The position numbers and the translations under genes were made by a program. The notes beneath the pieces were generated by a model. That model saw only the letters and a program-made list of their open reading frames with translations, was not told the origin of the DNA and ran no database searches. DNA of 64,000 bases from Vampirovibrio chlorellavorus (GTDB lineage Bacteria > Cyanobacteriota > Vampirovibrionia > Vampirovibrionales > Vampirovibrionaceae), in contig QFWI01000011.1 in assembly GCA_003149345.1 (NCBI GenBank), forward strand, positions 62,001-126,000, written 5' to 3'. Numbering within the stretch: position 1 is the stretch's first letter; the number at the start of each line of letters is the position of its first letter. Shown in pieces: positions 58,473 through 64,000 of this stretch.

Positions 58473-59156
58473 ATGTCCGTACCCCTGCTGCTGGAAAACT
58501 TCCGGCAATGCTTTTTCTTTGACGCCCTGGCAGAGGAGGATCTTCAGGCCCTCGCGGGCATGGCTGGATTTCGGCAGTATTCGGCGGGGCAACCGGTATT
58601 CTCGGAGGGGGAGCCGGTGGAGGCCTTTTTTCTGCTGGTTTCCGGTTTGGTGCAGGCTTATAAAATGGGCCCGGATGGCAAGGAAGTGGTTTTGCATCTG
58701 GTTCAGCCCGGTGAGGTCTTTGCGGAATACCCGGTCTTCGGTGGGCTTTCCCACTACCCGGCCTCAGCCTTGTGTCTGGAGCCGGTGACCCTGATTGCCA
58801 TCCCTGCTCTCTCCTTTAAAGCGCTGGTTTCGGACAAACCGGAAATTTTGCTGGCCATGCTGGCTCGCTTCTCCAAACGAATTCAGGAATTTGGCACCAT
58901 GATTGAGGATTTGTCGCTGCGCAGTGTGGATGCCCGCCTGGCTAAATATCTGTTGGCCACCAGTGAGCATTCCTCCCCGGGGCAATCCATCGTCCTGATG
59001 CAAAAAAAGACACTGGCCGCCATTCTGGGAACGGTGCCCGAAACGCTGTCCAGAGCCTTCAAGCGCTTCAGGCAGCAAGGTCTGATCCGCATGGAAGGGA
59101 CGACCCTGGCCATTCAGGATAGAGACGGTCTTCAGGCGTTGGCCGGTCAGGATTGA
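58473..59156 (+). CDS. Crp/Fnr-family transcriptional regulator
   Basis: 227 aa from ATG 58473. Cyclic-nucleotide-binding-type N-terminal domain (FFDALAEEDLQALAGMAGFR, YSAGQPVFSEGEPVEAFFLL) and C-terminal helix-turn-helix (KKTLAAILGTVPETLSRAFK). Only one Cys near the N-terminus, so no Fnr-type [4Fe-4S] cluster; DNR-like NO/heme sensors look similar. ATG 58386 is the first in frame but would read through the operator, so 58473 is preferred. Divergent from globin, consistent with a nitric-oxide or oxygen response. Confidence 0.88.
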   Translation: MSVPLLLENFRQCFFFDALAEEDLQALAGMAGFRQYSAGQPVFSEGEPVEAFFLLVSGLVQAYKMGPDGKEVVLHLVQPGEVFAEYPVFGGLSHYPASALCLEPVTLIAIPALSFKALVSDKPEILLAMLARFSKRIQEFGTMIEDLSLRSVDARLAKYLLATSEHSSPGQSIVLMQKKTLAAILGTVPETLSRAFKRFRQQGLIRMEGTTLAIQDRDGLQALAGQD

Positions 59157-59332
59157 GTGTTGTTTTCAGGCTGTTTTGCCAGTAGCGGAGAGTGAGGCGG
59201 GAAAAGCGCCGTGTTTGAAGCTCAGAGGGCTAGCGGGCGAGGATGGTTTAAATTTGGGGGCTTGGGGGTATAACCCGGGTATTGGTCAATAAAGAGTCAG
59301 TCCCAAAAGTAATAGCCCTAAAAGTAATACCA

Positions 59333-59923
59333 ATGAGTCAAGCCACCCAACCATCGGATAAAAAGCCGTTCCCCCTGAACGTGATTCACAGTGGGGAAGG
59401 GTGGAGTATTGCCATCTTGGCGGAAAACGGGGAAAACCGGCAACTGCTGAAGCCGGGCTGGAAAGGGGAAAAAACGGCATCCTATCAATTTCCCACCGAG
59501 CAGGCCGCCTGGAATTTCCTGAAGCAGATGTTTAATTTCTGCTTGCAGCAATCTCGTATGCAGCATACCGCCTCGGAAAAAATTAAGAATTGCGGCCAGT
59601 GTGGCGCTATTTTCAAAGCCACCGTGTTTGATCATTGCCATCGCTGCTTGCAGGAAAATGAATTTGTCTTGCAGCAAATCTGGCAAGGCTTTTACTATCT
59701 GGCAGGCTCAGAGAAAGGGGCCCTGCAAAAAGCGGCCTTCCTGCTCAAAATTCCTTATGAGGAGTTTGCCCAGGTGCCCGATGCCTTTCAGGCCATGGTG
59801 CAACGCCATCTGGAATTAAACATGGCCCTGGAAAAAGCCCGTGAAGAACGGCTCCAGCAGCAAAAAGTGGTGATTCCTGGCAGTGAACAGGCCAGAGGGT
59901 TGCGCAGTCATACGATTCGATAA
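59333..59923 (+). CDS. Hypothetical protein with a four-Cys zinc-ribbon-like motif
   Basis: 196 aa from ATG 59333 (MSQATQPSDK); the frame opens at 59282. After an N-terminal beta-like part, KNCGQCGAIFKATVFDHCHR-C gives C-x2-C-x11-C-x2-C-type spacing, suggesting a zinc ribbon. The rest is helical (ALQKAAFLLKIPYEEFAQVP, LELNMALEKAREERLQQQK). No family recognised; no membrane segment. Ribosome site is weak. Confidence 0.55.
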   Translation: MSQATQPSDKKPFPLNVIHSGEGWSIAILAENGENRQLLKPGWKGEKTASYQFPTEQAAWNFLKQMFNFCLQQSRMQHTASEKIKNCGQCGAIFKATVFDHCHRCLQENEFVLQQIWQGFYYLAGSEKGALQKAAFLLKIPYEEFAQVPDAFQAMVQRHLELNMALEKAREERLQQQKVVIPGSEQARGLRSHTIR

Positions 59924-60009
59924 GCTGGCCTCCATCATTTATGGGTTACCCTGGCGTACTGCAAACGCTAGGATGGGCCTAGGTGCATTACGAATGGAAG
60001 GAGGGGTCC

Positions 60010-61098
60010 GTGGCTGTTTCTCTGTCCCTTGCCATGATCGTCAAAAACGAGGAACGGGTGCTGGGACGCATTTTGTCCCAGGTGGCTGACCTGTGTGATG
60101 AATTGGTGGTGGTGGATACGGGCTCTACGGATGGTACGGTGGCTTTGGCCCAGTCGTTGGGGGCGAAGGTGTTTCACTTTGACTGGATTGATGACTTTTC
60201 GGCGGCTCGCAACGAGGCTTTTTCCCACTGCACCGGCGATTGGATCCTCTGGCTGGACGCCGATGACCTGATCACCGACGTTCATCGTCAGGCCTTGCTT
60301 GATTTGAAACAAACCATCTTGAATGATCATCTGGATGCGGTGGTGTGCAGTTATCACATTGCTTTTGACGCCAATGGCCGTTGCCTGGTTTCCATGCCCC
60401 GAGAGCGGCTACTGCGGCGTGCCGCTGGTGGATCTTGGCAGTTCCCCATTCACGAGGCCTTTGTACTGCCTGATCAGGCCGTCATTCTGGAGCGTCTGGA
60501 CATTGCCATTGAGCATCATAAGCCGCCAGAGTATCTGGAACGCTCGGCAGATCGGAATCTGAACCTGTTGAAAGCCTTGATTGACCGTGGTGATCAATCC
60601 CCCCGCACCTGGTACTACTATGGCAAGGAACTGCGCCATCATGGGCGTTTGACTGAGGCCATTGCGGCTTTTTCCAGGCATCTGGAACTCAATGTCAATG
60701 ACCGGATCAGCGGCTATCAGGCTTTGCATCATGCTATGCTCTGCTGCATGGAGCTGGAACGCTACGAAGAGGCCTTGAGCCTGGGCTATCGGGCTTTGGC
60801 CTTGGACGGTAGTCGTGCGGAGGCCTTGGTGAGTCTGGGGGTGGTGCGGTATCGGTTGGGTGCTTACGCGGAGGCTGTGCCGGTATTGATGGCCGCCACG
60901 GCTTGCCAAAAGCCCACAGCCGGATTGATCGTGGAAGAGGATTACAGCTGGAAGCCTTACCATTACTTGAGCCTGTGTTATGAAGGTCTGGGAGATTTCT
61001 CCAGAGCCATTGAAATGGCACTGAAAGCCTATACGGGCATTCCTGATAAAGGGGTCATCCGGGACAATATCATCTGCTTTGCCCGCAAGTTGGGCTAA
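60010..61098 (+). CDS. Family 2 glycosyltransferase with TPR-like C-terminal region
   Basis: 362 aa, GTG start at 60010 just after AAGGAGGGG. GT-A domain: SLSLAMIVKNEERVLGRILS, ELVVVDTGSTDGTVALAQS, ARNEAFSHCTGDWILWLDAD with the DxD in WLDADD. The C-terminal half (TWYYYGKELRHHGRLTEAIA, ALSLGYRALALDGSRAEALV) contains TPR-like helix pairs, as in SunS-like and related GT2 enzymes that act on peptides or proteins. Substrate unknown. Alternative start 59983. Confidence 0.85.
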   Translation: MAVSLSLAMIVKNEERVLGRILSQVADLCDELVVVDTGSTDGTVALAQSLGAKVFHFDWIDDFSAARNEAFSHCTGDWILWLDADDLITDVHRQALLDLKQTILNDHLDAVVCSYHIAFDANGRCLVSMPRERLLRRAAGGSWQFPIHEAFVLPDQAVILERLDIAIEHHKPPEYLERSADRNLNLLKALIDRGDQSPRTWYYYGKELRHHGRLTEAIAAFSRHLELNVNDRISGYQALHHAMLCCMELERYEEALSLGYRALALDGSRAEALVSLGVVRYRLGAYAEAVPVLMAATACQKPTAGLIVEEDYSWKPYHYLSLCYEGLGDFSRAIEMALKAYTGIPDKGVIRDNIICFARKLG

Positions 61099-61128
61099 GC
61101 CGACTTGGTAAAGGCGATTTAAAACGAG

Positions 61129-61144
61129 AGCCTCGATGGGGGCT
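61129..61144 (+). terminator. Weak terminator after the glycosyltransferase
   Basis: AGCCTC, loop GATG, GGGGCT (one G-T pair), followed by TGTTATTTT. It lies 30 bp past the stop. Confidence 0.45.
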
Positions 61145-61166
61145 TGTTATTTTGCTTGAAATAAAG

Positions 61167-61184
61167 TATCTTGATATCAAGATA
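61167..61184. promoter_or_regulatory. 18-bp perfect palindrome, predicted MarR operator
   Basis: TATCTTGATATCAAGATA is fully symmetrical. It lies 22 bp before the marR-type start codon. Compared with the published MhqR box (tATCTcGAATTCgAGATa) it shares the outer TATCT/AGATA, and MhqR controls quinone-stress genes that include DoxX-type (mhqP) partners, matching the genes that follow. Confidence 0.75.
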
Positions 61185-61206
61185 TAAAAACCAGAAAGCG
61201 CAAGCC

Positions 61207-61656
61207 ATGCACAACCCAAACCAAGAACCCTATCAAAGCGCCCACTTGTGGCTGGTTCTGATGAAAGCCACGCAGGCTATCCGGGAGCATGACTTGAGAA
61301 GTATTGAATCCTCCGGCCTGTGCTTTTCTGATTTTGCCACCTTGGAAGTGTTGCTGCACAAAGGCCCCTTGCCAGTGAACCTGATTGGGGAAAAGGTTCA
61401 GCTGACCAGCGGTTCCATTACCACTGCCATTGATCGTCTGGAAAGCCGGGCGTTGGTGCAGCGGCAATTGTCTCCCACCGATCGCCGGGTTCGGCTGGTG
61501 CAGTTAACCGAATCGGGTCGGGCACTGATTGAACGGTTTTTTGAACAGCATCTGCAAGCCCTCTATACGGCCACATCCGGTTTAAACGGCGAGGAGAAAG
61601 CGCAATTGATCCACCTGCTCAAAAAGCTGGGAAAACAGGCCAAAACACTGTTGTAA
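61207..61656 (+). CDS. MarR-family transcriptional regulator
   Basis: 149 aa from ATG 61207. Winged helix with FSDFATLEVLLHKGPLPVNL, the recognition helix LTSGSITTAIDRLESRALVQ and the wing SPTDRRVRLVQLT. Likely represses its own operon via the palindrome at 61167-61184. Closest in context to MhqR/OhrR-type repressors sensing quinones, electrophiles or peroxide; Cys47 in SGLCFSDF near the start of helix 2 could be a sensor residue. Heads a MarR-DoxX-pirin unit. Confidence 0.88.
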   Translation: MHNPNQEPYQSAHLWLVLMKATQAIREHDLRSIESSGLCFSDFATLEVLLHKGPLPVNLIGEKVQLTSGSITTAIDRLESRALVQRQLSPTDRRVRLVQLTESGRALIERFFEQHLQALYTATSGLNGEEKAQLIHLLKKLGKQAKTLL

Positions 61657-61731
61657 GGTGTCAAATCATGCTTCAAAACAATCTTCAAATAATGGGTTTC
61701 TAACCGTCATGAATCAGAAGGAGATGAATCG

Positions 61732-62175
61732 ATGAACGTGAACAGTTATTTTCAATCCAGAACCTGGCCTTCGCTGGGCTTGCTGGCCTTTCGGGTGGTC
61801 ATGGGTAGCGCCTTTATTTTTCATGGCTTGCCCAAAGCCCAAAATGCCTTTGCCTGGATGGGAGAAGGCACCATTCCCGGCATCCTTCAGGCGTTTGCCG
61901 CCTATGCGGAAGTCCTCGGTGGGGCGGCTTTGGCCCTGGGCTTTTTAACCCCGCTGGCCAGTCTGGTGCTCATTGCCACCATGATTGGCGCTTTGAGCCT
62001 GGTTCATTTTCCCAGCGGGCATCCGTTCGTCAGTGCTACCGGTGACGGTTCCAGCGAACTGGCTTTGGTTTATTTGACCGGCGCTTTGTTATTCCTGCTG
62101 AACAGTCCCGGTAAATTTTCCGTGGATTACTGGTTACTCAAAGCCAAACTCACGCAGGCTGAGGTCGCTGTTTAG
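61732..62175 (+). CDS. DoxX family membrane protein
   Basis: 147 aa with four membrane helices (SLGLLAFRVVMGSAFIFHGL; ILQAFAAYAEVLGGAALAL; TPLASLVLIATMIGALSLV; LALVYLTGALLFLLNSPG). DoxX proteins occur in redox and quinone-stress operons (MhqP in Bacillus). SD AGAAGGAGATG before the ATG. 75 bp after marR and 48 bp before pirin. Confidence 0.88.
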   Translation: MNVNSYFQSRTWPSLGLLAFRVVMGSAFIFHGLPKAQNAFAWMGEGTIPGILQAFAAYAEVLGGAALALGFLTPLASLVLIATMIGALSLVHFPSGHPFVSATGDGSSELALVYLTGALLFLLNSPGKFSVDYWLLKAKLTQAEVAV

Positions 62176-62223
62176 CCGGGTGGCTCAAGCTGTACGTCAC
62201 AAACCACCAGAAAGGAGCCTGTC

Positions 62224-62964
62224 ATGAACACGCTCGGCAAACTCACTGTGCGGGCCAGTCAGGAGCGGGGACGCACCCGAATTGATTGGCTGGATAGCTA
62301 TCATACCTTTTCCTTTTGCGATTACTTCGATCCCCGCTTTCATCATTTCAGCGATCTGCGGGTGATTAATGATGATATCATCCAGCCGAGCGGGGGCTTT
62401 CCCACCCATGGCCACCGGGACATGGAAATTCTCACGGTGGTACTGAAAGGCGAGTTGAGGCATGAAGACAGTTTGGGGAATGGCTCGATAATCCGTCCCG
62501 GCGAAATTCAGCGTATGACCGCAGGAACCGGGGTGACGCACAGCGAGTTCAACGCCTCAAAGACAGAGCCACTGCATCTGCTGCAAATCTGGATTCATCC
62601 CCAGGAAAAGGGATTATCGCCCAGTTACGAGCAACAATCGTTTGAGGAGATGGGGCCCTCCCAATCGGACTCCAGTCTGGCGTTTCAGTGCATTGCCTCT
62701 CCCACCGGGGAGGGCGCTGCGGTGCGCATTCATCAGGATGCCTATCTCTACCGGGCCTCTCTGGATGTGGGTCAGCGGGCCACCTTTGATCTGTCCTCGA
62801 ATCGCTCTTATTGGCTGCATGTGGCGACTGGCCAGGTGCAAACAGAAGGGCAGATTTTACAGGCCGGGGATGCCCTGGGTCTGACAGAAAGCGAAGCGCT
62901 TCTGGAGCTGACGGCTCAGGCTCCTGAAACGCAGCTGTTGCTCTTTGATCTGAGAAGGCCCTAA
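62224..62964 (+). CDS. Pirin family protein (cupin)
   Basis: 246 aa bicupin. Metal site FPTHGHRDMEILTVVLKGEL with two His and one Glu-type ligand, then TAGTGVTHSEFNAS with the third His; LLQIWIHPQEKGLSPSYEQQ follows. Some pirins are quercetin dioxygenases; others act in redox regulation. AAAGGAG upstream of the ATG. Third gene of the MarR-DoxX-pirin unit. Confidence 0.92.
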   Translation: MNTLGKLTVRASQERGRTRIDWLDSYHTFSFCDYFDPRFHHFSDLRVINDDIIQPSGGFPTHGHRDMEILTVVLKGELRHEDSLGNGSIIRPGEIQRMTAGTGVTHSEFNASKTEPLHLLQIWIHPQEKGLSPSYEQQSFEEMGPSQSDSSLAFQCIASPTGEGAAVRIHQDAYLYRASLDVGQRATFDLSSNRSYWLHVATGQVQTEGQILQAGDALGLTESEALLELTAQAPETQLLLFDLRRP

Positions 62965-63341
62965 TCTCCGTTGTGGGATTTTTGCGGCATTTTTTTAGTC
63001 CGGCTCAGCTTCGTGGGTTTTTGCATGGCGTGGCGTTAAAACGCAGGTTCCATGGCTTTTTGAGGCTGAGCTTTCTTGTTGTGAAGCTCTGCTGAAGCGT
63101 TTTTGGGGGGATGTTTTGGCCAAAGATATTTTCACGCTTGAGTTTGACACTGTCCTGCAAAAAAGTTTATAAAAACAATATAAGTCGTAAAACTTTCGCT
63201 TGGAGTGAGTAAAACCTTTGGCAGTGATCAGTCGTAAGCGTGGTTGAAAATCTGATCGGCCCAAGGTGAATGATGTGTTGTAGGAATAAGCGCCTGTTTG
63301 CTTTTAAGGCTGGCGCTTTCAATAACAGTGGAGTTGGATCA
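62965..63341. other. Intergenic region upstream of the beta-helix gene
   Basis: About 375 bp without a gene. A hairpin with stem AAGCGCC (63288-63294) and GGCGCTT (63312-63318) lies 24 bp before the start codon and may affect translation. A stretch around 63150-63190 is AT-rich. No riboswitch recognised. Confidence 0.4.
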
Positions 63342-64000
63342 ATGAAAAAATCCCTAGGATTCTCTTTGGCTACTTTAACCGTGGTGCTGTTGCTGCAAAA
63401 TAGCAATGCCTTCGCCTATCAATTAAACGCGGCGGAAAGAACCCTGTCGGTGACACCTGGTCAAACCGCTCAGGCCACCACGGCTGATCTGAGAAGCGTA
63501 CTGAGCTATCTGTCTGGCTTGAAAGACAAAAGCAAGCCCTGGCGGGTATTGATGGCGCCTGGTAAATACCTGATTACCAATCAGCTTACGGTGCGTAATT
63601 TGCAGAACGTGGAATTTGTCTCGGATATGAACAAGCCCGCCCAGCTGATTAAGGACGCCAGCTGGAACGCCACTACGGGTGGTGAGTACCTGCTGAATGT
63701 GACCTACAGTAAAAATGTATCCATGATCGGCATGCAGTTTTATGGGACTACGGATTACAAAAACAACGCGGATCCCGTGTGGCCGGATCAGGGCGTTTAT
63801 TTCGGCTCCTGCGATACGGTGCTGGTTCGGAATAACGGCTTTTTCAACTTCGGAAATAGCGCCCTCCGGGTGGCCACTCACGAGCGCGATCCCATTCCGG
63901 GGGTGAATAGCCGCAACACGCAAGTGCTGAATAACCTGTTCAACAATGTCTATCAACTTTCCACCACCACCAACGACACCGTTCACGGCGGCACCCAGAA
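63342..64000 (+). CDS. Secreted right-handed beta-helix protein (partial, runs off right edge)
   Basis: 219 codons are visible. Signal peptide MKKSLGFSLATLTVVLLLQN to SNAFAYQ. The rest shows repeating short beta strands typical of pectate-lyase-like solenoids: LTVRNLQNVEFVSDMNK, KNVSMIGMQFYGTTDYK, GVYFGSCDTVLVRNNGFF, RNTQVLNNLFNNVYQLST. Such proteins are polysaccharide-active or surface proteins. Ribosome site GTGGAG before the ATG. The C-terminal half is outside the window, so substrate and anchors cannot be judged. Confidence 0.75.
   Translation, partial: MKKSLGFSLATLTVVLLLQNSNAFAYQLNAAERTLSVTPGQTAQATTADLRSVLSYLSGLKDKSKPWRVLMAPGKYLITNQLTVRNLQNVEFVSDMNKPAQLIKDASWNATTGGEYLLNVTYSKNVSMIGMQFYGTTDYKNNADPVWPDQGVYFGSCDTVLVRNNGFFNFGNSALRVATHERDPIPGVNSRNTQVLNNLFNNVYQLSTTTNDTVHGGTQ

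Overview
The window is a gene-dense bacterial chromosome segment from a diderm, flagellated, aerobically respiring organism. Several genes point to the cyanobacterial line: an LdpA-like protein (2x[4Fe-4S]), a Ycf45-type AAA/R3H protein, and a dnaN-recF-DciA cluster. No photosynthesis gene is present, while a flagellar export cluster and a cbb3 oxidase are. My inference is a non-photosynthetic relative of Cyanobacteria (Melainabacteria/Vampirovibrionia, perhaps Vampirovibrio-like). A marker-gene tree is needed to confirm this.

Layout. 1-6.0 kb: polA (partial), dprA, kdsA, a 734-bp GATC-packed intergenic region that is a candidate replication origin, then dnaN, recF and a DciA-like gene. 6.2-24.7 kb: mostly housekeeping genes (ctpA, ribF, rlmH, queC, nagA, cdd, an oppD/dppD-type ATPase) with small hypothetical proteins, an orphan DNA methyltransferase, a 141-bp inverted-repeat element and a second, lipoprotein-type S41 protease. 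25.0-34.0 kb: a 13-gene respiratory operon. 34.1-37.6 kb: rpsP, two tandem secreted paralogues, a sulfite-oxidase-fold protein. 37.8-40.9 kb: lptA-like, lptB, lptF. 41.0-48.0 kb: a DnaJ-like gene, then fliP-fliQ-fliR-flhB-flhA and a small membrane gene. 48.1-55.1 kb: a CDF transporter fused to a CorC-type module, an M48 protease, an NTF2-like protein, tmk, the Ycf45-type protein and LdpA. 55.2-57.5 kb: tRNA-Thr(CGU) next to an AT-rich AlbA_2/ATPase gene bounded by a degenerate copy of the tRNA 3' end. 57.7-64 kb: globin divergent from a Crp/Fnr regulator with a clear palindromic site, a glycosyltransferase, a MarR-DoxX-pirin unit with a perfect 18-bp operator palindrome, and a partial secreted beta-helix protein.

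The most unusual system is the respiratory operon. It encodes a rearranged cbb3 oxidase (CcoN; CcoO fused to a second cytochrome c domain; CcoS; a 58-aa protein resembling the CcoP N-terminal helix), a diheme c lipoprotein, a Tat-type Rieske protein, and two different cytochromes b. The first (b1) keeps a near-normal Qo motif (SDWY) and both heme bL histidines but has Arg and Tyr where both heme bH histidines should be. The second (b2) has all four heme histidines but a degenerate Qo motif (PNVY), and is fused to a cytoplasmic 2x[4Fe-4S] ferredoxin domain, followed by an MvhD-type iron-sulfur protein. The losses are complementary. This suggests a heterodimeric bc complex in which quinol is oxidised in one half, and the low-potential electron crosses to the other half and may exchange with cytoplasmic iron-sulfur carriers.
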